Shown here: positions 1-5,202 of the stretch, in pieces | How positions within the stretch are numbered: position 1 is the first letter of the stretch | Layout of the letters: every line of letters starts with the position of its first letter | DNA from: an uncultured Ruminococcus sp. | GTDB taxonomy: Bacteria; Bacillota; Clostridia; Oscillospirales; Acutalibacteraceae | Direction: 5' to 3' | Assembly: GCA_902773035.1 (NCBI GenBank) | Contig: CACYDB010000003.1 | Coordinates: 1 to 5,202, forward strand | Length of the DNA stretch: 5,202 nt | Made by a program: the position numbers and the translations under genes | Notes under the pieces: generated by a model | Told to the model about the DNA's origin: nothing | The model's database searches: none | Seen by the model: only the letters and a program-made list of their open reading frames with translations

Positions 1-1026
1 AAGAACGATACCTCAAGCTCGATCAAGGTCAACGACACTCAGCTCTCAAAGACAGTTCACACCGAGCTTTCCGAGTCGATGAGCGAGGGCGACATCCTCA
101 CCGACGGCTACGGACTCTATATCGACAAGAAGCTCGCGGGCGTATCGCTCGACAAGGAAGAGCTCCAGAATGAGCTTCAGAAGCTCCTCGACGCTCACAA
201 GGCTAAGTATGACGACACCACGACCGACGAATTCAACAACGAGGTTGAGATCGTCTACGGCGCGTACAAGAGCATTGACGTCGCCGACAGCGCCGAGATC
301 GTTGAAAATAACAAGGATAAATTCAGCTACTCGCTCTATACCGACTTTGAGGTCACGGACAGCCTCGACTACGACATCGAGGTCAAGTACAACGACTCAA
401 AGTACGAGGACTACTCAAAGGTCACTCAGAAGGGCAAGGAAGGTAAGATAAAGTACATCTACCGTCTGACATACGTTGACGGCGTTCAGACCGACTCCGT
501 TTTAAAGGAAGAAAAGGTCATCAAAAAGCCCGTCACAAAGATCGTCGTTGAGGGTACGAAGGAAAGACCCGTCAAGGTTGAAGAAAACGACAATTCAAAC
601 ACATCAAATAACAATGAAAGCTACGAGGGAAGCGGCTCATCATCAGGAAGCTTCGGCTGGCCACTCCCCTATACATCAAATATAACGTCAGGCTACGGCA
701 GTCGCTGGGGACGCTTCCACAGCGGAATCGACATCGCCTCGGGCGGCTGTAACGGACAGACGATCGTCGCTTCCGACGGCGGCACGGTTGAGTGGGCAGG
801 CTATGACAGCTCAGGCTACGGCAACTATGTGATCATCAACCACAACAATGGCTACAAAACGCTCTACGGTCACTGCAGCACGGTATACGTAAGCGCGGGA
901 CAGAGCGTAAGCCAGGGACAGTCGATCGCGGCGGTAGGCTCCACAGGCGACTCCACAGGACCTCACCTCCACTTCGAGATCCGCACCTCAGGCGGCGAGA
1001 GACTTAATCCGGCGAACTTCTTTTAA
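1..1026 (+). CDS. G5-domain M23 family metallopeptidase (peptidoglycan endopeptidase), 5' end missing
   Basis: The reading frame is open from the first base of the window, so the methionine codon at 79 is probably internal and the true start, with any signal peptide, lies upstream; 341 residues are visible. Numbering from the first codon, residues about 107-188 resemble a G5 domain, ending in the typical KIVVEGTK stretch. Residues about 193-218 are a Ser/Asn/Gly-rich linker, and 219-341 are an M23 (LytM-like) domain. The M23 zinc ligands are present as H240 and D244 (HSGID) and H324, the second His of HLH. H291 (YGHC) and H322 match the other conserved active-site histidines. M23 enzymes cut peptide cross-bridges in peptidoglycan, and G5 domains are thought to bind wall sugars, so this is inferred to be an exported wall-remodelling hydrolase. 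All key residues are intact, so it should be active. A terminator follows directly. The exact cleavage site and physiological role cannot be read from the sequence. Confidence 0.93.
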   Translation, partial: KNDTSSSIKVNDTQLSKTVHTELSESMSEGDILTDGYGLYIDKKLAGVSLDKEELQNELQKLLDAHKAKYDDTTTDEFNNEVEIVYGAYKSIDVADSAEIVENNKDKFSYSLYTDFEVTDSLDYDIEVKYNDSKYEDYSKVTQKGKEGKIKYIYRLTYVDGVQTDSVLKEEKVIKKPVTKIVVEGTKERPVKVEENDNSNTSNNNESYEGSGSSSGSFGWPLPYTSNITSGYGSRWGRFHSGIDIASGGCNGQTIVASDGGTVEWAGYDSSGYGNYVIINHNNGYKTLYGHCSTVYVSAGQSVSQGQSIAAVGSTGDSTGPHLHFEIRTSGGERLNPANFF

Positions 1027-1031
1027 TATGC

Positions 1032-1064
1032 AATTAAGCTCCCTTTCGGGAGCTTAATTTATTT
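1032..1064 (+). terminator. Intrinsic terminator after the M23 peptidase gene
   Basis: A perfect 12-bp stem (AATTAAGCTCCC at 1032-1043, GGGAGCTTAATT at 1048-1059) closes on a TTTC loop, starting five bases after the TAA stop. The downstream tract is T-rich but interrupted (TTAATTTATTT), so termination is likely but perhaps incomplete. The side facing trmL has no T tract, so it should act mainly on the + strand. Confidence 0.85.
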
Positions 1065-1203
1065 GCAAAGCAAATATCACTTGCCGCAGGCAAATTTCAT
1101 TAATGATAATTAATTTCATTCGCCGCAGGCGAATATCATTAAATGAAATAATGCTTCGCATAATGAAATTACTTCGTAATGATATTAATCGCAAGCGATT
1201 AAT
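1060..1203. repeat. Cluster of small hairpins between convergent genes
   Basis: About 145 bases made almost wholly of short inverted repeats with 2-4 base loops. In order: TATTTGC-AAA-GCAAATA (1060-1076); TTGCC-GCA-GGCAA (1081-1093); ATTAAT-GATA-ATTAAT (1099-1114); ATTCGCC-GCA-GGCGAAT (1118-1134); ATGC-TTC-GCAT (1151-1161); ATTAC-TTC-GTAAT (1168-1180); ATTAATCG-CAAG-CGATTAAT (1184-1203). The spacers are themselves complementary: ATTTCATT at 1113-1120 pairs with AATGAAAT at 1142-1149, and ATATCATT at 1133-1140 with AATGATAT at 1178-1185, so a larger branched fold is possible. No coding frame is supported. Such mixed mini-hairpin strings resemble intergenic repeats I recall from gut clostridia, but I cannot name a family. 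Confidence 0.8.
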
Positions 1204-1212
1204 AACTAACCA

Positions 1213-1710
1213 CTACCATCTATGTCTATGCAGCTCGCCGTGGGTCAGGAGCTCGGGATAATCCCACTGTCTGAGCACCTCATACGCCGCTATGGCGACG
1301 GAGTTCGAGAGGTTGAGGCTCCTCGCATCCTCGATCATCGGGATACGCACGCAGTTGTCGCGGTTTTTGAGCAGAAGGCTCTCGGGCAAGCCGCGCGTCT
1401 CCTTGCCGAATACGAGAAAAGCGTTGTCGGGATAGCTTACGTCTGTATGGCGGTTGAGGGCTTTTGTTGAAAAATAGTAAAAATTTCCGCCCTGATTATT
1501 CTCAAAAAAGTCGTCGAGATTCTCATAATAACTGATGTCGAGCAGGCTCCAGTAATCAAGCCCCGCGCGCTTTAAATGCTTGTCGTCAACGGAAAAGCCG
1601 AGCGGCTTTACAAGATGAAGCCGAGTTCCCGTCGCGGCGCAGGTACGCGCGACGTTGCCTGTATTCGCGGGAATCTCAGGCTCGACAAGTACGATATTTA
1701 ATATTGCCAA
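1213..1710 (-). CDS. trmL: tRNA (cytidine/uridine-34 2'-O)-methyltransferase TrmL, SPOUT family
   Basis: A 165-residue protein, close to the usual TrmL/YibK length (about 155-160). In E. coli TrmL uses S-adenosylmethionine to methylate the 2'-OH of wobble nucleotide 34 in two leucine tRNAs, aiding codon reading; the same cytoplasmic role is inferred here. The three SPOUT motifs are visible: NTGNVARTCA at 16-25 (with N16 and R22), FGKETRGLP at 101-109, and IPMIEDARSLNLSNSVAI at 123-140, whose knotted loop forms the cofactor pocket. The C-terminal tail (HGELHRHRW) slightly exceeds the family core. The start is TTG at 1710-1708; no ATG lies near, the protein begins directly with the family's first beta strand, and a strong AGAGGTGAT site sits five bases upstream. 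The gene is monocistronic: convergent with the M23 gene and divergent from the YtxH-like gene. Fine substrate specificity is not visible. Confidence 0.95.
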   Translation of the reverse strand: MAILNIVLVEPEIPANTGNVARTCAATGTRLHLVKPLGFSVDDKHLKRAGLDYWSLLDISYYENLDDFFENNQGGNFYYFSTKALNRHTDVSYPDNAFLVFGKETRGLPESLLLKNRDNCVRIPMIEDARSLNLSNSVAIAAYEVLRQWDYPELLTHGELHRHRW

Positions 1711-1733
1711 AACTTATCACCTCTAAATATATT
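1704..1733 (+). promoter_or_regulatory. Possible promoter of the YtxH-like gene (weak)
   Basis: TTGCCA (1704-1709), an 18-base spacer and TATATT (1728-1733) is the best + strand match in the 67-base gap. It overlaps the first codons of trmL and its -10 overlaps the trmL -10, so the two promoters, if real, could not be occupied at once. The match is moderate, in AT-rich DNA where chance hits are common. Confidence 0.3.
1716..1724 (-). promoter_or_regulatory. Ribosome binding site that fixes the TTG start of trmL
   Basis: On the minus strand AGAGGTGAT lies five bases before the TTG at 1710-1708. It matches eight consecutive bases of the consensus AGGAGGTGAT apart from one missing G, and is what makes the weak TTG credible as the start. 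Confidence 0.85.
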
Positions 1734-1758
1734 GTATCAGGAAATAATAAAAATGCAA
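1731..1758 (-). promoter_or_regulatory. Predicted sigma-A promoter of trmL
   Basis: On the minus strand, -35 TTGCAT (1758-1753), a 16-base spacer and -10 TACAAT (1736-1731). The predicted start near 1724 would leave a leader of only about 14 bases, with the ribosome binding site at the very 5' end. The spacer is one base short of ideal. Confidence 0.6.
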
Positions 1759-1765
1759 GTTATTC

Positions 1766-1774
1766 GGAGGTGAT
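1766..1774 (+). promoter_or_regulatory. Very strong ribosome binding site of the YtxH-like gene, fixing a GTG start
   Basis: GGAGGTGAT is a nine-base perfect complement to the 3' end of 16S rRNA, three bases before the GTG at 1778. It selects this GTG over the in-frame ATG at 1796 and suggests efficient translation of the small protein. Confidence 0.88.
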
Positions 1775-1777
1775 AAA

Positions 1778-1960
1778 GTGGCAAAGGGTAACGTTATGAA
1801 CGTAGCGAAGGGCGTACTCGGAGGAATGCTCGCGGGCGTGGCGATCGGAGCGGCAGGCAAGATGATGATCGACAAAACGCCTAAAATGAAGAAAAAGGCT
1901 GACCGCGCGGTAAAGACTCTCGGTCAGATCGCGGACACAGCGCAGTATCTTTTCAGCTGA
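1778..1960 (+). CDS. Small YtxH-like single-span membrane protein, function unknown
   Basis: A 60-residue protein starting at GTG behind a near-ideal ribosome binding site. Residues about 10-31 form a Gly/Ala-rich hydrophobic segment (GVLGGMLAGVAIGAAGKMM) and the rest is a Lys-rich, probably helical tail (residues 33-58). This layout, a glycine-rich span followed directly by a basic helix, resembles the YtxH-like family of small Firmicute membrane proteins; B. subtilis YtxH belongs to a stress-related operon, but no function should be carried over. It lacks the long coiled-coil tail of larger family members and has no catalytic motif or cleavable signal peptide. It stands alone, divergent from trmL and convergent with the large membrane gene, with a strong terminator after it. 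That it is real is well supported by codon use and the ribosome binding site; the family assignment is tentative. Confidence 0.8.
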   Translation: MAKGNVMNVAKGVLGGMLAGVAIGAAGKMMIDKTPKMKKKADRAVKTLGQIADTAQYLFS

Positions 1961-1970
1961 ATTTTTTCTC

Positions 1971-1987
1971 TCGAGCAGACAGCTCGA
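1971..1987. other. Small hairpin just after the YtxH-like gene
   Basis: TCGAGC (1971-1976) and GCTCGA (1982-1987) form a 6-bp stem with loop AGACA. A T-run (TTTTTT, 1962-1967) comes before rather than after it on the + strand, so it is not a standard terminator in either direction. It may protect the mRNA 3' end or be incidental. Confidence 0.45.
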
Positions 1988-1995
1988 CTTAGCAT

Positions 1996-2051
1996 AAAAG
2001 AAATTTTCCCGACGGTATCGTTGATGTATAGATACCGTCGGGAATTCTTTT
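1996..2051. terminator. Strong bidirectional intrinsic terminator between convergent genes
   Basis: A perfect 14-bp stem (TTCCCGACGGTATC at 2006-2019, GATACCGTCGGGAA at 2031-2044) with an 11-base loop. It is extended, across a 3-base bulge at 2003-2005, by AAAAGAA (1996-2002) pairing with TTCTTTT (2045-2051). Reading + it is followed by TTCTTTTAT; reading minus by AAAATTTCTTTTATG. Both directions therefore give a GC-rich stem and a T-rich tail, serving the YtxH-like gene from one side and the acyltransferase/GT-C gene from the other. Confidence 0.9.
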
Positions 2052-2071
2052 ATAAACGTTTATTAATAATT

Positions 2072-2106
2072 AATTGCGCATTGCGAATTGCGAATTTCGC
2101 ATTATT
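2072..2106. repeat. Heptad tandem repeat (AATTGCG)n running into a stop codon
   Basis: Five successive 7-base units: AATTGCG, CATTGCG, AATTGCG, AATTTCG, CATTATT. The last unit contains the TAA stop (2104-2102, minus strand) of the large membrane protein gene. Upstream is AT-rich DNA with the 12-base palindrome ATAAACGTTTAT (2052-2063). The period of seven without perfect conservation suggests slipped-strand expansion or a degraded intergenic repeat of the type common in gut clostridia (recalled, not searched). Confidence 0.7.
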
Positions 2107-4957
2107 TCTCCAAGACGTAGCTGAGATTATGCTCGCTGAGCTTATAGCCCATATCCGTGAACTTCTTGCAGGCGTCTGTGACGCTCCACTTTGAATCCTT
2201 CGGAATGTAAACGTACTTGGGAAGCTTCGCCTGATTTGTCTCCCAGTAGGAGTCCAGTCGCGCGGAGATCTTGTCAAACGGCACGATAGACTCCGTACCG
2301 ATCGCCGAGCAGTATACCGCGTAGGGATAGTCAAGCGCGAGGTACATCCAGGTCGTATCGGTCAGGAAGAGCGTATTAGCCCTCTCCTTCGACTTGAGCT
2401 GAACAACGTCCTTATACTTTGCCGTATAGTTATCGGCGTTAGTCTTTGTAGTCTTGATACCCTTAGCGGGACCGACCTTCATCTCGGTAGTGAGAGTATT
2501 GGTATAGCCGTCCCAGAAGCAGTGGTTAGTCTTAGCCGTAAGCTGTACGAACGCCTGCAGGCAAATGAGCAGGGTCACGAATACAACCGATGAAATCTTG
2601 AGCGTCTTAGCGTAATCGAGCTCATCGTCACGCTCCTTAAGCTCGCGCATAAGCTGAGCGAGGAATACAAAGCCTGCCATATTCGCGGCGGTAGAAGCCA
2701 TCGAAATAACGTAGAAATACTGGTTCGAGGAGAAGTTCATACACAGCGTATATAAAATTCCCAGCGAGAACAGCGATACGAACAGCTCCTTGGGCTTCCT
2801 GTCGCAGAGGATGTAAGACGTAATGCTGACAAAAATCATCGGGAACATAATCGCGTTGTAGTATCTTGTGGTGAGCTCGGGCAGAGTAAGAGCGATCGAG
2901 AACATCGCTATGATGATCGACACGATGAGGTATGCCGAGCGGTGAACCTTTCTCTTTTTGTCGAAGATAAGCGTGATGAGCATAATGCCGTAAGCCACGA
3001 GAGCGTACTTGAAGTGTACGTGGAAGTTGATGATAGAGTTGAAGTATCTTCTCAGCTCCTCGTAGAACGGAACCTGAACGTGCTCGGGATCGTCGAGCAT
3101 CTTCGGCAGAGCGGTCATAATGTCGTTGATGCCTGCTCTGCTGAGCACGATAACGAGGAACACAACCGCGTACGCCAGAACTCCGACGGTAAACCAGATG
3201 AACGTCTTTAAGGCGAACATCTCACTCTTGAGCGCGAAGTTCGTATCCTTATTCTTGATAATAAGGTGAACGACTACGCACAGAGCGTAGAGCAGGTATC
3301 CGAACGCGAGGTACGGGTTACAGAGTACGGCTCCCGCAAAGCAAAGTCCCGAGAAAATAAGGGACAGCTTTTTGTCGTAATTCGCCGTACCGAGCAGAAC
3401 TCCCGCGAGCACAACGAGGTCAAGACCCATCGTGTTGTAGCTGTACGCCATAATGTCGTAGGGAGTGTATACGAAGTAGAGCAGTGACGCGAAAAGCGTG
3501 ATGTAGCCGTACTTGCGCAGCCTTCTGTAAATCACGAAAGCCGCAGCCGCGTGAACGATAACATAGAAGAATCTCGCGGCGAGGATAGCTCCGTCAAACG
3601 AGCCCGCGAACATATGATAAACCGCGGTAAACGGAACGAGCATAATCGAGCACATCTGAGAGAGGTGCCACTCGTCGAGGAAGAACGCGTCGCCCTGGAT
3701 AAACCTCTGAGGAATCGTCAGGTAGAACGCCTCGTCCAGTCCGCCAAAGCCGTAGAAGCATTTCCAGAAGGCGTAGCCTACGGCTGACGCGAGCAGTACG
3801 TAGAAGATAATATCTCTCCACATCTCGCTGTTACCCTCGGCGCGCTGCCTCTTGATGAACTTGACAAGCGAGTAGTAAGCCGAGATAACCGCGTTCGCGA
3901 GCGCGTTTAAGATAAGCGACGCGAAGTTTGAGAGAATAAATACGATCGGCACGCACAGCAGGAACCACGGAAGTCTTTCCTGCATAACGGGTACGTTGCG
4001 GTTGAGATAATCGTAGTAGATGATCCTGTCGAACACGTAGGACATCAAATAAGTACCGAGCGCGAGGTCGGAAATTTTCCAGAGGAACTTTTTAACGCCT
4101 ACGCTCCAGTTGTCAGTCTTGATACGCGAGAGCATAACAAAGAGCATAACCGTGAGCAGATACGTCTGAATACCGCCCCAGTTGATCTGCGAGCCTGTTC
4201 TGAAGGTCGAGCCGTAACTGCGGTAGTAGTTGAACGCTCCGAACACGAACAGCGAAATAAGGAACGTAATGATGATCGTCTTAGTCCTCGCCTTAATGCC
4301 GTACTCACGCAGATAAGCTCCCGTGAAGTAGTAAGCGAGCGGATACATTCCGATCCACCAGCCCGGGATGATCTTCCAGAACTCGTCGCTTGTGATAGGA
4401 TTGCCCCACCAGCTCAGCGGATCAAGCACAAAGGTGTTGAACAATGACGGAAGGATAGTTACTCCGACAAAGGTAAGTACAAGCACCTGCTTTGCTCTCT
4501 GAGATTTCAGACCGTTGTACGCGAGGTTTAAGAACGGCGCGATAAGGAACAGTCCGATGTACATCTCGATGTACCAGGAGTAAGTCGAGCCCTTGAAGTT
4601 GAGCGTGTCTGTAAGGAGCTTTAAGAGGTCGAAGCTCTCGTGGAGATACAGCGCCTTGAATATCATACACGCGACTGTCGATAGCGCAAATACGATAAGG
4701 GTTTTTCTTATGCCCTTATAGTAGCTGCCGCTCAGTTCCTTCTTGCTCATCAGGTAGCCCGTCAGCACCATAAACATCGGCACACATACGGCGAACAGAG
4801 TTCTCATCTGCACCATAATGAACATCGGAACGCCTGTAACGGTTTCGCTGTAGAAGCCGTTATACAGGAAAAAATGAACCGAATTTACCAGAAAAACAGA
4901 TACGATACGCACGATATCGAGGGATGAATTTCTGGATTCCAGCCTTTTAGCATCCAT
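2102..4957 (-). CDS. Acyltransferase-3 / GT-C-like glycosyltransferase fusion membrane protein
   Basis: A 951-residue polytopic protein in one uninterrupted frame. Residues 1-365 are an acyltransferase-3 domain with about ten membrane spans. It has the family's R-x10-H motif (R17, H28), the VPMFMVLTGYLMS stretch (59-71), WYIEMYIGLFLIAP (128-141) and GMYPLAYYFTGAYLREY (203-219). These enzymes move acyl groups across the membrane onto surface sugars. After a basic cytoplasmic linker (366-380), residues 381-810 hold about twelve more spans. The first outer loop has acidic pairs D408-E409 (GLDEAFYLT) and D428-E429 (LDEWHLSQM), as in GT-C enzymes that use lipid-linked sugars. Residues 811-951 form a likely extracellular domain. 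Inferred role: adding and acylating a sugar on a surface glycan or lipid. The ATG at 4957 has GTGAT six bases upstream and AAAGGA further up (4980-4975). It is transcribed alone, divergent from pgk. The N-terminal domain is firm; the GT-C assignment is moderate, and donor, acceptor and acyl group are unknown. Confidence 0.87.
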   Translation of the reverse strand: MDAKRLESRNSSLDIVRIVSVFLVNSVHFFLYNGFYSETVTGVPMFIMVQMRTLFAVCVPMFMVLTGYLMSKKELSGSYYKGIRKTLIVFALSTVACMIFKALYLHESFDLLKLLTDTLNFKGSTYSWYIEMYIGLFLIAPFLNLAYNGLKSQRAKQVLVLTFVGVTILPSLFNTFVLDPLSWWGNPITSDEFWKIIPGWWIGMYPLAYYFTGAYLREYGIKARTKTIIITFLISLFVFGAFNYYRSYGSTFRTGSQINWGGIQTYLLTVMLFVMLSRIKTDNWSVGVKKFLWKISDLALGTYLMSYVFDRIIYYDYLNRNVPVMQERLPWFLLCVPIVFILSNFASLILNALANAVISAYYSLVKFIKRQRAEGNSEMWRDIIFYVLLASAVGYAFWKCFYGFGGLDEAFYLTIPQRFIQGDAFFLDEWHLSQMCSIMLVPFTAVYHMFAGSFDGAILAARFFYVIVHAAAAFVIYRRLRKYGYITLFASLLYFVYTPYDIMAYSYNTMGLDLVVLAGVLLGTANYDKKLSLIFSGLCFAGAVLCNPYLAFGYLLYALCVVVHLIIKNKDTNFALKSEMFALKTFIWFTVGVLAYAVVFLVIVLSRAGINDIMTALPKMLDDPEHVQVPFYEELRRYFNSIINFHVHFKYALVAYGIMLITLIFDKKRKVHRSAYLIVSIIIAMFSIALTLPELTTRYYNAIMFPMIFVSITSYILCDRKPKELFVSLFSLGILYTLCMNFSSNQYFYVISMASTAANMAGFVFLAQLMRELKERDDELDYAKTLKISSVVFVTLLICLQAFVQLTAKTNHCFWDGYTNTLTTEMKVGPAKGIKTTKTNADNYTAKYKDVVQLKSKERANTLFLTDTTWMYLALDYPYAVYCSAIGTESIVPFDKISARLDSYWETNQAKLPKYVYIPKDSKWSVTDACKKFTDMGYKLSEHNLSYVLEK

Positions 4958-4987
4958 TTAAATATCACTCTCTTTCCTTTATGAAAA

Positions 4988-4997
4988 GTCATACACA
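4988..4997 (-). repeat. Leader 10-mer TGTGTATGAC, copy in the acyltransferase/GT-C promoter
   Basis: Read on the minus strand this is TGTGTATGAC, three bases after the -10 box and covering the predicted transcription start. An exact inverted copy lies at 5119-5128 in the pgk promoter. It could be a shared operator or initially transcribed sequence. Confidence 0.55.
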
Positions 4998-5000
4998 GTT

Positions 5001-5029
5001 ATTGTACCATAAGAAACAGTGTTTTTCAA
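5001..5029 (-). promoter_or_regulatory. Predicted sigma-A promoter of the acyltransferase/GT-C gene
   Basis: On the minus strand, -35 TTGAAA (5029-5024), a 17-base spacer and -10 TACAAT (5006-5001). The predicted start is near 4994, giving a leader of about 37 bases. It is one mismatch from consensus in each hexamer with ideal spacing. Confidence 0.8.
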
Positions 5030-5084
5030 TAGTTTTGTCGGTAGTAAAAGCAATAAGTTACAGTAAAAAAATTCAGCTTTCCTA

Positions 5085-5113
5085 TTGATAATACACAATA
5101 AATATAGTATAAT
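5085..5113 (+). promoter_or_regulatory. Strong sigma-A promoter of pgk
   Basis: TTGATA (5085-5090), a 17-base spacer and a perfect TATAAT (5108-5113). The predicted start is near 5120 and the leader about 39 bases. Near-consensus strength suits a highly expressed glycolytic gene. Confidence 0.9.
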
Positions 5114-5118
5114 TAGAA

Positions 5119-5128
5119 TGTGTATGAC
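5119..5128 (+). repeat. Leader 10-mer TGTGTATGAC, copy in the pgk promoter
   Basis: Exact copy, in opposite orientation, of the 10-mer at 4988-4997. It lies five bases after TATAAT, over the predicted start. After a 4-base insertion (ATAA) the likeness between the two leaders continues as TTTTCA-C/T-AAAG up to the ribosome binding site. Confidence 0.55.
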
Positions 5129-5158
5129 ATAATTTTCACAAAGAAAGGACGTATCAAT

Positions 5159-5202
5159 ATGAAACTTAATAAGGTTACTGTTGACGACATCAATGTAAAA
5201 GG
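5159..5202 (+). CDS. pgk: Phosphoglycerate kinase, N-terminal fragment cut by the window end
   Basis: Only 14 full codons are visible (MKLNKVTVDDINVK), followed by GG, the start of a glycine codon. This matches the conserved opening of bacterial phosphoglycerate kinases, in which a DD-(I/L)-x-V-K-G segment leads into KRVLVRxDFNVP beyond the window edge. The enzyme is cytoplasmic and transfers phosphate between 1,3-bisphosphoglycerate and ADP in glycolysis. The ATG start is supported by AGAAAGGA (5142-5149), nine bases upstream, and by a near-perfect promoter at 5085-5113. It opens a new transcript divergent from the acyltransferase/GT-C gene; glycolytic partners such as tpiA or gpmI may follow, but this cannot be seen. 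The call rests on a short stretch, so the catalytic residues are untested. Confidence 0.82.
   Translation, partial: MKLNKVTVDDINVK

Noticed and set aside
79..81. ATG as the start of the M23 peptidase gene
   Set aside because: The frame is open all the way to base 1, the 26 codons upstream look like the same protein, there is no ribosome binding site before the ATG, and no signal peptide follows it. The gene continues upstream of the window.
1060..1203. CRISPR array
   Set aside because: The units are different hairpins rather than identical direct repeats, spacing is irregular and short, and no cas genes are present.
1222..1470. Plus-strand open frame opposite trmL
   Set aside because: It lies antisense to a clearly conserved methyltransferase and has no ribosome binding site; its product resembles nothing recognisable.
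1714..1776. 10-bp inverted repeat as a repressor operator between trmL and the YtxH-like gene
   Set aside because: Both arms are exactly the Shine-Dalgarno sites of the two divergent genes, which explains the symmetry without a regulator.
2942..3787. Several plus-strand open frames opposite the large membrane protein gene
   Set aside because: They are low-complexity, charged products produced by the codon pattern of the opposite strand, with no ribosome binding sites or recognisable domains.
3817..3865. Frameshift or assembly join between the two halves of the fusion protein
   Set aside because: The frame is continuous, the linker is a sensible basic cytoplasmic stretch, and codon use does not change across it. 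Strain comparison would still be the decisive test.
5041..5084. Riboswitch or small RNA in the 4958-5158 gap
   Set aside because: The gap is AT-rich with no convincing stem-loops beyond the promoters, and both predicted leaders are under 45 bases, too short for a riboswitch.

Overview
The window looks like a chromosomal segment from a Gram-positive, anaerobic clostridial bacterium, most likely a gut or rumen Oscillospiraceae/Ruminococcus-type Firmicute. The clues are strong GGAGGTGAT-type ribosome binding sites, TTG and GTG start codons, textbook sigma-A promoters, a G5–M23 cell wall hydrolase, and AT-rich gaps holding small GC-capped hairpins. The genus is inferred from style and protein similarity recalled from memory; nothing here proves it.

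Five genes alternate strictly in direction, so each is probably its own transcript. (1) Positions 1-1026, +: the C-terminal part of a secreted G5-domain M23 metallopeptidase whose start lies before the window. (2) 1213-1710, -: TrmL, a SPOUT tRNA wobble-base 2'-O-methyltransferase. (3) 1778-1960, +: a 60-residue YtxH-like membrane-anchored protein. (4) 2102-4957, -: a 951-residue multi-membrane-span protein joining an acyltransferase-3 domain to a GT-C-like glycosyltransferase region. (5) 5159-5202, +: the first codons of phosphoglycerate kinase (pgk), cut by the window end.

The two convergent gaps (1027-1212 and 1961-2101) carry all the repeat and terminator structure. The first has a perfect 12-bp terminator hairpin, then a dense run of at least six small hairpins. 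The second has a small hairpin, a strong terminator that can work in both directions, and a heptad AATTGCG tandem repeat that runs into the stop codon of the large membrane gene. The two divergent gaps (1711-1777 and 4958-5158) carry the promoters. In the 4958-5158 gap both promoters are near consensus, and the two predicted transcripts begin with the same 10-mer, TGTGTATGAC.

Together the genes are housekeeping (tRNA modification, glycolysis) plus cell surface functions (wall hydrolysis, probable surface glycan building). There is no operon, CRISPR array, phage, insertion sequence, tRNA or rRNA. The most interesting items are the acyltransferase–GT-C fusion, the hairpin cluster at 1060-1203 and the shared leader of the two divergent promoters.
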